A stretch of 64,000 bases of DNA from Podospora bellae-mahoneyi. Lineage: Eukaryota; Ascomycota; Sordariomycetes; Sordariales; Podosporaceae. Each line of letters opens with the position of its first letter. Within the stretch, counting starts at the first letter, position 1. The position numbers were made by a program, and so were the translations under genes. The notes below the pieces were generated by a model. That model ran no database searches. It saw only the letters and a program-made list of their open reading frames with translations, and was not told the origin of the DNA. The stretch spans positions 372,001 to 436,000 of the forward strand of contig NC_085884.1 of the NCBI RefSeq assembly GCF_035222275.1, in the 5' to 3' direction. This document shows, in pieces, positions 42,723 to 53,093 of this stretch.

Positions 42723-44302
42723 ATGACTGAAAGTATACCGCAGCAAGCTGAGTGCCTCGCCGCAGCGGGACTCCAGAACCGAATCCTTCTTCCCACTTCT
42801 CCAGAATATGCATCCCGAATCGAAGCATACTGGAGCAAGAGCTCCCAGCTCAAACCGGCTTGCTTCATACAGCCAACCTCAGCCACCGAGGTCGCCGACG
42901 CACTGAAGGCCCTGGTTGCTGCAAAGCAACCCTTCGCCGTCCGTTCCGGGGGGTGCAACTTCTGGCCAAGCAACAACATCGACCATGGCGTCACCATTGA
43001 TCTTGGTCAGTTGGCCTGGATCAAGTACAACCCCGATGACGAGACAGTGAGCATTGGGCCAGGCGCGCGTTGGGGCCAGGTTTGTTCTCTCTCCTTCTCC
43101 CTGCCCTTCATACTCCGTGTGGGATGATGCCAACTTCAGCTGCGGTTAGGTCTATGAATACCTCGCCCAATACGACCGCGCAGTGGCAGGCGGCCGTGAA
43201 GCTAGAGTGGGCGTGGGCGGACTACTCCTCGGCGGCGGTAACACTCTCTTCACGGGGCGTCACGGGTTTGCCTGCGACAATGTGATTGAGTACGAAGTCG
43301 TCCTGGCCAACGGAAGCATCGTCAAAGCCACCGCCAGCGGCGAGTACAGCGATCTTTTCAGGGCGCTCAAGGGCGGCGGCAATAACTTTGGTATTGTCAC
43401 CTCCTACACCATGCCCGCAATCTCATGCGCTTCCATCTGGGGCGGGCTCGTCATACTCCCCCCAGATATCATGCCCGCGGCGGCCGACGCCTTTGTCGAT
43501 TTCACTAGCAACCTGGAAAAGGATCCAGACAGTAACTTGATCCTCATGATTGCCCATCTCGAGCCCAAGCCGGGCACCGTCATTGCCGGCTTGTACGCGA
43601 ACGTGGCGGGTGTCGAGAAGCCGCCAATCTTCGACAAGTTCCTCACGTTCCCCGAGTTGTTCACGACATACAAGAAGACCACCCTCGTTGAATGTCTGAA
43701 TGCAACCGCCCAAGGGACAGGCTATCAGTAAGCCCACTTTCGTCTGCATTACAAGGCAGTCCGGTAACTGATGTACATCGATGCTAATCATCATCCACAG
43801 CGGCGTCTGGTTTGCCTCCTCCTTTGCCAACAACCCGGCCATCCTCCGACGGGCCGCAGAACTACACCAGGAGCTGGCGGCTGAGTTTGAGACGCACATC
43901 ACGGACCAGGACTTCCAGACCCAGTGCATCTTCCAGCCGCTGCCGCGCGCCTTCGCGCAAAACTCGGTCAGGTTGGGGGGCAACATGTTAGGGTTGGAAC
44001 GTAACAAGGTCGACGGTGTGCTTTGGAGCGCACATATCATGGTTCGGACAGCGGAGCAGGAGGCGTGGGCCTACCCGCGTGTGCGCGCTTATGTCGAGAA
44101 GGTACGCGCTTACGCCGCTGAGGTCGACGGGCTCCTCCCCTGGATCACGGCCAACTACGCAAACCCGGAACAACCGGTGCTGGAGAGCTACGGACCGGAA
44201 AATATTGCGCGGATCCGGGTGGTTGCGAAGAAGTATGATGCCGATGGGGTTTTTCAGACCTTGTGCCCTGGGGGTTTTAAGATTTCCAAAGTGGAGGGGT
44301 AG
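42723..44302 (+). CDS. FAD-binding oxidoreductase (berberine-bridge-enzyme-like)
   Basis: Exons 42723-43079, 43150-43727, 43801-44302; introns 70 and 73 nt; 478 residues. The PCMH-type FAD-binding domain shows IQPTSATEVADALKAL, FAVRSGGCNFWPSNN, VTIDLGQL and GVGGLLLGGGNTLFTGRHG, then FGIVTSYTM; the C-terminus has the short BBE tail (YANPEQPVLESYGPE...IRVVAKKYD). In most relatives RSGGH supplies the His that binds FAD covalently; here it is Cys (RSGGC). The flavin may be bound only by other contacts. No signal peptide, so intracellular unless processed otherwise. Such oxidases often act in secondary metabolism; the truncated P450 beside it is consistent with a decayed pathway. Confidence 0.82.
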
Positions 44303-46295
44303 AAAACGCGCCTAAGGCTTGGAGTTCTACGCAACGATCAGACAGCAAAACAGAATACATGAAGATGAATCCGATCTATCTGTCCGTTTCTATTACTCAG
44401 TCCTCCTGATACATAGGCTGTTGGTCCACTTTGCTGGGGGCTGGTGCAACCCCAAGCTTTGAACAGGTCTCATTGACAGACCTCGGCACACACCACGCTA
44501 CCTGGTGATTATTCTTGCACAACACTCCTTTTTTTGCCTGCATATGCTGACCGAGAACAGCTGAAATACATACCTACCTACATTGCCCGAGGTACCTTAC
44601 CCAAGAGGTTTATGGTGGGGGAGAGTACTAGATCGTTCGAAGTCTTGGCGCTGCCCATCAAAGCGTTGGCGTCCTGTTGATCTTTCTACCCATCAATTAC
44701 AACATATTCCCTTTGCTTATCGCTATCCCCTTTAGCTTCCTCCCTCTCCTTTTATCTTTCTCTTTTTCCCTTTTCCTCCCTTCCGGTCTGGCCTCCCGCA
44801 CGATCGCTGGCCTCTTTCAGAACAAGCCTAGAGAAATGCGTGGCCAGACAGGTGTCAGTACCAAATCTCGCAGTTGGAAGGTCACTTGAGAAGATAACTA
44901 GAACCAGACTTACCTGTGGTTGCCGACACGCTGCAAAACACGAACCTGTAGTCATGTCTTTCCACCATGACGTTAGGCACATTGGGCCTCAAGCACGTCC
45001 CACCCGGTAGATCGCAAGGACGGGGTTTGTGATACCGGGTTTAGCGTTGTGCCAGGTTCTCTCCTGTCAACCTCACGGGGATGTCTACAGCCAGATTTAT
45101 CGCCGTTCCACGCTCGGTCGAGCACACAACAGCATCACACGCCTCTTGAGTAGGGACAAAAGGCCATGCGAACCCCGCAGACAGGAACATCTTTGGTGGT
45201 GTTGGGTTTGTCAGTTCCGCGCCTGGAGTACATTGATAAGCGACGCTGCACATCTCGTTTTGATCTGGTAGGAGTTGCTCGTGCTGGTGAACATGGGCGC
45301 GTTCTTTGTCTTCCACTCCACTGGAGCTTGTACGGAACCCACGCGTAAGCCTGCTCTGGCTTGCTCAAGGTGTACTCGTAGGCAAGCCCGTCGATTTCCT
45401 ACCGCCTCTGCCTTGAACCGCTATTTATGGGACCAGCTTGTTGTCAGTGTAGTGTATGTGCATGTGCAATATTCAAGGTCTGGGGGGAGAAATGACATTG
45501 CATCTCTGGCATTGGTCACCGAATGTTTGATTTGATGGTGGGTTGCAACCACACCACTTTTCTACAAAAGAGTTGATCCAAACGGCATCTGGGCCCCATC
45601 CTTATTGTCATGCGGTGGTCAGGACGGTCGAGGCTCTGTGACTTGTAATATCAAGGTGAACGTGACGGTCGGCTTGAGCTTTGATGGAGAGCCAACTAGT
45701 TGTGGGAGAACGAGAGTGCGTCCCGGATGACTTGATACACGCATTTTGTCCTATGACTATCCCCTGGCGACCAGTATAAAAAGGTCCTTGATCTCTCTCG
45801 AGTAGTCATGACCCAAGTAGTCAACCTGAAATTTTGATAGGTATTGCTCTTATCATTGAGTGATCATGACATTCTCCGTGGCAAGACTGGCCGAAGTTGG
45901 ATCACTTTATCTAGACCAACATGTTTACTTCAGTCTTAACCAGGAGACAGACAGCTGATAGCAGTTGGCAAAGCGTCATCAGTTGAGCCTGCAACACTGT
46001 GATCTGATTACCCAGTAACATGAAACCCAGAGTGGAGTCTGTGCGGCTCTGTAAGGTCCTCAGGGCGCCTGGCATGGGTCATTTCGTAGTTAAATTCCAA
46101 GTACTGTGTTACCGGCGTGACGCAGCACAGTCCTTTGAAGAGACCGATCGTGTACAGATATATATATCTGCCTATCTTACCTGCTACAGTGACTCCAACG
46201 GTTTTGAGAGCCTAGTTGCAAGCCAGGCTTTTACGAAGGAAATTTATATATCAACCACAAATGAAAACGACAACGCGAATCCACCATAGATTACC
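44303..46295. other. 2-kb gene-poor region
   Basis: No frame with family features or credible splicing. Pyrimidine-rich at 44690-44790. Short ORFs only. Confidence 0.4.
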
Positions 46296-46749
46296 ATGCT
46301 GCAAAACAACCGCCCTGTCAAGCGAGACCCCTCGGGCCCCCAACAGCAGCGACACCATCTACAGAACCTGCCTCCAACCTCATGAGCCGGTATCCAAACA
46401 GCAGCGACGTCCTCTACCCAAAAGTCGACCAGCTCTGAATACGTATACCCCAAGCCTCCAGTGTCAGCCGGACATTAAATAGCAACGAAATTCTCCAGCG
46501 AATAGATCTCCGGCTCCGAAGATAGATACCCAAAGCCTCCGGTTTCAGCCAGTACCTACATCCAAACAGCATCGACCTCCTCCACCGAAAAGTCCTCCAG
46601 ACCCGAAGATCGATACCCACAGCCTCCAGTCCCAGCCGGTACCCAAGCAGCATCGACATCCTCCACCTCCACCAAAAAGCCCACCAGCTCCAAAATCGCA
46701 TACCCAAAGCGTCAAGCAAGAGCCACAGATGATGTCGCATGGAAAATGA
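46296..46749 (+). pseudogene. Decayed proline-rich repeat protein
   Basis: From an ATG in good context (TTACCATGC) the sequence encodes a row of units like KQHRPPPPKSPPDPKIDT...LQ-QPVP, about 25-28 residues each, four or five times. The first unit (QQQRHHLQNLPPTS) ends in TGA at 46383 and the next continues in the +1 frame; an in-frame TAG lies at 46480. The last two units are the best kept, and end in QEPQMMSHGK. The DNA repeat unit is about 80 bp. It looks like a once coding, Pro/Gln/Lys-rich tandem-repeat protein. No family known to me. Confidence 0.4.
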
Positions 46750-46923
46750 AATCCGGGAAGGAGAAAAACACGTTGATGTAAATTTTGCCCAGGGTTTTCA
46801 CAGGCAATAACTCAATGAGGGGTGGTAGGGGTCGGCTAGAGGGATGGAAGAATGAGTGTTTGGCTTTTGAATGGCTTCGAAGAAGTGGAAGTTTTGCTAG
46901 GACAATATGTGCCTACGTACCCA

Positions 46924-47722
46924 GGTAGTCGGTCTCTAAAAAGATTTCTGTCTCGTCCAAACATAGTTAGCCCAAAATCAGGCTCGCTTCACCTTCGGCT
47001 CACATTAAGCTCACCACCGCTCACCCTATGCTCGCCATTCTCCAAACACGACAACTTTACACGACGCTCTCATAGTCCAAATTTGGAGCCTCCCTCTCGA
47101 AAATGGGCCCGGATGGGGAGGGTCCCATTTTTGACCCCCAAACAACTCCTCCACTAAAACGGGGACCAAGAAAATGGGGTCGCCAGCGTATTTACTCTCC
47201 GTTTTAGTGGACTCGGGGTCATGGTAGCCATTTTGACACGATAAAATCCGTCGCTCCCTACCTGCCTACTGCGCGACTTTCTTCTTCCAGTTCTGGCTAT
47301 ATAAAGAGGTTATTCTATCTGTCTTACCACCTACCTGTGACGAACCCCTATCCAGAACCTCTGAAAGGGATACTGGTTGAAGGCTACTTCTGAACAATCC
47401 TGGTTCGGTACAGCTAAACAGTGTACAACAATGGCTTGTCTCGATGTAATCACAAGATACTGTAACTACAACTTGAATTGCATACTGCGGAACTGTCTAT
47501 CTACACCAGCCAGTTACTCCGTATATATAGACCTTGTGCCAAGCCTGGCGTTGTCCTGGATCGATAGACTCGACCCTCGATCCTATCGATACTATCCCCT
47601 CTGGGGTTGACTCCTTTGGATCGATCCTCGATCCCAATGATCCTATTCTGATTGGTCCGTGGTCCTGTGCTAATGATTGGTCCGTGGTGCGCCTGCGCCC
47701 CACTAGGTGTCAAGCCGTGACA
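46924..47722 (+). repeat. LTR-like repeat, copy B with extended left flank
   Basis: Matches copy A over 46924 to about 47530 (start GGTAGTCGGTCTCTAAAAA). The inner element runs 47338-47722 from TGACGAACCCC to CCGTGACA. The right end carries a GATTGGTCCGTGGT direct repeat, like the CGGTCC motif row of copy C. Differences from copy A are mainly transitions, plus about 40 bp more near 47100. Confidence 0.7.
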
Positions 47723-48850
47723 TTATACTAGTAAAAATATCTTATTCGGCATTTGCGATATCTTCCTCGGTATATTTGGCCATTAATGGGTATCTAAAAT
47801 AAAAAAAAGAAAAAGAAATGGTCTATTTTTGACCTCTGGGGGTGGAATATAAAGTTAGGGGGGGCTTTCGGAGGTCCAGGGTTGTTAAGGGTTTAGTGTG
47901 GAAAATGGCACTAGTAAGTTCAAGCTAATGTGAGCCACCTCTGTGGGTGGGCTATTTCTTGGTTATCCAACCTATACTGCACCACGAGTGCCAGGTACAT
48001 TATTGCCGGCGGGTAGGTCTGTGCCTTGCGTAGGGCTATAGCACACAGCGGACGACTTTTCGCTATATATTATTGTATCGAGGGAAATTCTTTACCGTTT
48101 TCGGACTCGCTTCCAAGGTATATAGTTAACGAGCGGTAGCCCTCCCCTCTCTCTAGCACAATTATTTTCGGCTTTATTTCGAAAATAATATTCAGACTAC
48201 AAATTAATTAAAAATCGGTTTATAACGTTCAAGATATAGAGTAATGTTGAATTTGATCGATGAGAGCGCTGTAAATGCAGGAGTCTTAAGAAGGTAAAGT
48301 AGTTACCTAAAAACTGGCGAGCCTCGAACTGTGCTACAGAATACGACGACGTAATTGTCGAAGGAAGAAAATGCAATAGAAAGTAATTATCTGTAAATAC
48401 AGAAAGTAGCGTATTAATATATTGTAGTTTAACACATAAGATACTATAAATAACCAGTTATATTAACTAACTTCACTTATCTTAAAGAGAAAAAGAAGCA
48501 AGAAAACCATCACAATAGGAAACGGGCTCTTAATAAGCACCTATACTTCCCTATCATCCTTATCGCTCCCTATCGCTCAGTGGTCCCAGTTAGCTTTGAT
48601 CCATAGTTCGGTAAGGTCACAAGGGGCCCAAGTTACCGATAAAGTCCTCGTATCGCATCGTGAGGCTTCTAAAGTCCCCTTATGATCTATAGCATGATGC
48701 TATTGCTCGGAGGTCCGGTCAGGAGTTCTGGCAGCCGTTGGGAGCGTTGTGGGCGCAGAATCAATGGTGGTGAGATTGCTGGGAAATTCCATGAATAAGT
48801 GCTGCATTTTAGTAAAATATTACGGATAGGTTAAAGCGACCCGAAATGTA
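47723..48850. other. AT-rich region downstream of the NLR gene, with a repeat copy
   Basis: AT-rich, most strongly at 48060-48520, without coding potential; contains the 89-bp repeat copy 2. Likely RIP-affected transposon debris. Confidence 0.5.
47974..48062. repeat. 89-bp dispersed repeat, copy 2
   Basis: Same-orientation partner of 41533-41621, gap-free, with transition differences only. Confidence 0.75.
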
Positions 48851-51800
48851 TTAAACATCTCGCAAGAAACCAATCGTAAAAACACGTCCCGATTCACAGC
48901 CAATGGATATCATCCGCCCTTGGATGGCAGAACATCGCGCGCGGTATTCCAGTGGTAGCGATAACACTTTTCGGCCATTGCAAATAATCCAGGACCCATC
49001 CTGCCCTAAGCCGTACCCATGCCACCTTGGATCGTCAGGCTGAACTGGGCTTTCCGTAGCTGCAGCTATTTTAATATACCCGGCATTGGTAATGAGGCGG
49101 CGGCTGGTACTGTCAAACGATATGTGGGTTAGGGTGGTACCGACATTAATCGCTTCAAGGCAGCTTCCCGAGGCCGCTTCCCAAATCCGGATAGTCCGGT
49201 CGATTGACGCCGATGCGATTCGACTACCATCCGGCGAGAACGTTACCGACCGAACCGGACCGCTATGGCCTTTAAATTTCCGTATTTCCTTGCCCGATTT
49301 CGCTTCCCAGATCCGGATAGTCCGGTCGTACGACGCCGATGCGATTCGGTTACCATCCGGCGAGAACGCTACCGATAAAACCCAATCGCTATGGCCTTCG
49401 AATTTCCGTATTTCCTTGCCCGATTTCGCTCCCCAGATCCGGATAGTTTGGTCGTTTGACACCGATGCGATTCGGCTACCATCCGGCGAGAACGCTACCG
49501 ACCGAACCGGACCGCTATGGCCTTTAAATTTCCATATTTCCTTGCCCGATTTCGCTTCCCAGATCCGGATAGTCCGGTCGTCTGACGCCGATGCGATTCG
49601 GTTACCATCCGGCGAGAACGCTACCGATATAACCGAACCGCTATGGCCTTCGAATTTCCGTATTTCCTTGCCCGATTTCGCTCCCCAGATCCGGATAGTC
49701 CGGTCGTCCGACGCCGATACGATTCGGTTACCATCCGGCGAAAACGCTACCGATAGAACCGAATAGCTATGGCCTTCGAATTTCTGTATATCCTTGCCCG
49801 ATTTCGCTTCCCAGATCCGGATAGTCCGGTCGTTTGACGCCGACACGATTCGGTTACTATCCGGCGAAAACGCTACCGATAGAATCGAACCACTATGGCC
49901 TTCGAATTTCTGTATTTCTTTGCTCGATTTCGCTTCCAAGATCCGGATAGTCCGGTCGTACGACGCCGATACGATTCGGTTACCATCCGGCGAGAACGCT
50001 ACCGATAGAACCGAACCGCTATGGCCTTCAAATTTCTGTATTTCCTTGCCCGATTTCGCTTCCCAGATCCGGATAGTCCGGTCGTACGACGCCGATGCGA
50101 TTCGGCTACCATCCGGCGAGAACGTTACCGATATAACCGAATAGCTATGGCCTTCGAATTTCCGTATTTCCTTGCCCGATTTCGCTTCCCAGATTCGGAT
50201 AGTCCGGTCGTTTGACGCCGATACGATTCGGCTACCATCTGGCGAGAACGCTACCGACCGAACCGAATCGCTATGGCCTTCGAATTTCCGTATTTCCTTG
50301 CTCGATTTCGCTTCCCAGATCCGGATAGTCCGGTCGTCCGACGCCGATGCGATTCGGTTACCATCCGGCGAGAACGCTACCGATACAACCCAATCGTTAT
50401 GGCCTTCGAATTTCTGTATTTCCTTGCCCGATTTCGGTTCCCAGATCCGGATAGTCCGGTCATTTGACGCCGATGCGATTCGGTTACCATCCGGCGAGAA
50501 CGCTACCGACCGAACCCAACCGCTATGGCCTTCGAACTTCCGTATTTCCTTGCCCGATTTCGCTTCCCAGATCCGGATAGTCCGGTCGTCCGACGCCGAT
50601 GCGATTCGGCTACCATCCGGCGAGAACGTTACCGAGTAAACCGAACCGATATGGCCTTCGAATGTTTGAAGATACGGACTCCAGTTTTGCTCGACCACTG
50701 GCTTCGTTAGCACCCAACTAGGTTCTTCTCCGGCGAATAATCGACGGATGGTACTGTTAGCCGGAGTGAAGAGCAGCGCTGATACGTATGTCTGTAGTGG
50801 AGCCTGTTCGATAATCCACCGGTTCCGTAAAATAAACCGATATGCGTCTTCGACGAGCTTTATAAAAGCGTCTACCCTCGTCTAATCCGGCAATTTAGTT
50901 CCGTTGTTCGAACTAGGAGGGAGTCGGCACTTACCCCGACAATGGTTCTGAGCCTAGTAAGAGAGAGAACTCCGTTCGCCATATCGCCGAGGAGACTCAA
51001 AGCTTCAAGCCACTGCAGGAAGTGGCGGTGGAAGAACGTCTCGATCAACTCTCTTATTCGGATACTCTTGGATCCTGCGGCATGCTGCCTGAATGTCTTT
51101 ATTAGCCGATAACGCCGCGAGCCTTGTAACTCGGCCTTGCCCGCTTCACAAACGTGGTCAATCCAGTATGCACAGGAGTATCCCACTCCAAGTAAAGGAT
51201 CACTTGCGGGCGGCCGCGCCTTCATATCATGGATGAGTGTTCCTGGATGCACCAGTTGATACACGTCTCGCCGTAGTGCGTTCTCCATCGCGGCCAAGGA
51301 TCTCTCGACGATGTTGAGTTGAACAACATGTTTCCCAGACGAGAAAATCTTATCGACCGCGGCGTCGCTGACTAGGTAGTCCTTGGCCGACTGATGAATC
51401 GGATAAACGTGGTTCTCCACCAGCGTAAGAAAGGAACCGCACATGTCGACAATCTTCTCCAGATCAGCGGTGTCATATACGAGTCCGGCTAGTGTTCGGA
51501 GCTCGAGAATGTGGAGTGGGCGGTACGCTAAAGTTGCGATTGAAAGCACAGTAAGACACGCGTCCCGGTAGCCGTTCCTAGACTTGGCGATATCTCCCAT
51601 CATCCTATCGTAAAGCGGGGGTAGACCTGACGGTATCTCATCGATATGGCGAGCAGCATCATCGGCTAAGACGCTATGGATAGATCGCAATATTAAATCG
51701 ACCCATAAAAAGGTACCCTCAGCCTTCTCGAGTAGCTTTTGCTGGACATTATCTCGCTGAGTAGGGTCGGATCTAAGCGACGGGAGTTGGTCTACCTTGT

Positions 51801-53093
51801 GCTCGATGTAGGCTTTGATCGCCTGAGACACGGCTTCCGAGTTCACTTCCAGACTTAACTTTGCACCTTGATTCTCTAGCGCGGGGCCCTCGTCAATGTC
51901 GACTCCGTTGCGGCTTGTCACGATCCACTTCAGGCGGTTTTGTTGGATGACAGTGTCTCTAATCAGGCCTAGGAGGTCCGGCAGGCCGTCTTCGCATTCA
52001 TCGAGAGCGTCAACAGCCAAGTAGACGGTTTCCGACCGCGAGTGCTGGATCATTTGCCTAAATATGTTTGACAGTACGTCGAAGGCGTTAACGTTTTTAG
52101 TGACGTCGAAGATTTCCTTGCCCATTCGGTCGTAGTCGGTCTTAAGGTATAAAACCAGATTAACGTCCTGGATCAGCAAGAGGTATATAAGCCCTTTCAG
52201 GATGGCGACTGCATTGTTTAAACGGTCGTCAGTATTCTGACAGAAGAAGAACGACAGCGACGAGCTAGTGGCGGTGTGGTCGGGTTTGGTTCGGGATTGA
52301 AGTTGCTTGATGATTGTGGCCAACAGCATCGTCTTCCCCTTGCCGGCACCGCCCTTGATCCAGAGTAGCTTGGTTTCACCGTCTCGCCACTTCTGGTAAT
52401 TGGGGTGGGAGAGAATCCAGCGGGACGAATCTTCATATAGAGGCCCCTTGGTTCTTTCAATACGTAGCTTGTCGATGGTGGGATCGGTCCACCTTAGGTC
52501 TTTGAGTAGGGAGTCCCGTTCGGTTTCGCAGGTAGCGGACAAGTGAATGCCTGTTCGATGTTAGAGATTTCCTCAGCAATCGGTCCTGGAGAGATACCTT
52601 GTGGTAACGATGTCGGGATTGCTGACACTTCTTCTATTGCCTCCCGTATTACCGCCGCGACACTGGTCTCTGTGGGCAGTTCCGCCACGCGATTGCTGGT
52701 CAAAAGTTGGACATCCTCCAGTATGCCCTTCATGAGCGTCTCCACTGTGTCTCCTTTACCCAAGTTACGGACCGCATGCACGTATCGCTCCATTCTCGAA
52801 GCATCAGCCTGTGGCACAACACCCTTAAATATTGTGTCTAGTTGTGTTGCCCTATTCTCGCAGCGCTGTAAGACAGGCTTTATTGCCTTGCAATATTCTT
52901 CGTCGGGGTTGGTGTTATTGAGATTACTGGAGACAGTCTGGAGGGTTTTGCGGACAAGAGGGAGCCGTGTCGCAATATCGCGGAAGGCTTCTGGGAGGCC
53001 TGAGGCATCGATGGCGGCATTGCAGATCTTCGCCATGGCGTCGACAATGGCGATGATGCCAGAGATGATACCGATGACCTCGGCGCCCGACAT
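48851..53093 (-). CDS. NLR-type receptor: SesA-like, NACHT and twelve WD40 repeats (NWD family)
   Basis: Exons 53093-52598, 52550-50935 and 50881-48851 give 1380 residues. Intron 1 (47 nt) has GTATCT, CTAAC branch and AACAG; intron 2 (53 nt) has GTAAGT and TTAG; both keep frame and remove the only breaks. Residues 1-165 match the SesA domain (GLPEAFRDIATRLPLVRKTL, RYVHAVRNLGKG). NACHT follows: Walker A GGAGKGKT at 232-239 and Walker B LAVDALDEC. After the IIEQAPLQTY linker come twelve 42-residue WD40 repeats (about 780-1283) and a divergent tail. Such STAND proteins, like HET-D/HET-E/HET-R, act in cytosolic recognition leading to cell death; this N-terminus is SesA, not HET. The ligand is unknown. 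Confidence 0.88.
49151..50662 (-). repeat. Tandem array of twelve 126-bp WD40 units with high internal conservation
   Basis: Twelve in-frame units, each starting FEGH or FKGH, are nearly alike in DNA. Differences fall mostly at the same unit positions, counting GH as 1-2: 3-5, 7, 16, 19, 23, 39 and 42. Framework positions such as SPDG and DRTIRIW hardly change. This pattern, homogenised framework with variable surface sites, is known for HET-D/E/R repeats and implies frequent exchange between units. Repeat count should differ between strains, and short-read assemblies may collapse it. Confidence 0.9.
50882..50934 (-). other. Predicted intron 2 of the NLR gene (53 nt)
   Basis: Donor GGG/GTAAGT, acceptor GGATTAG, phase 0. 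It joins TIVG to TRVDAFIKLVEDAYRF, restoring the conserved linker between NACHT and WD40 parts. Confidence 0.8.
52551..52597 (-). other. Predicted intron 1 of the NLR gene (47 nt)
   Basis: Donor CAAG/GTATCT, branch TCTAAC, acceptor GAACAG. It joins SLPQ to GIHLSATCETERD and removes an otherwise fatal frame change between the SesA and NACHT parts. Confidence 0.75.

Noticed and set aside
49086-50639. Row of plus-strand ORFs (226, 116, 155 codons) across the WD40 repeats
   Set aside because: They are the antisense image of the 126-bp repeat; one repeat unit without antisense stops makes the whole array open. The minus-strand protein has the family domains.
50872-52597. NLR gene as a pseudogene because of two frame changes
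   Set aside because: Both changes coincide with GT...AG introns of 47 and 53 nt that restore the expected protein order and frame.
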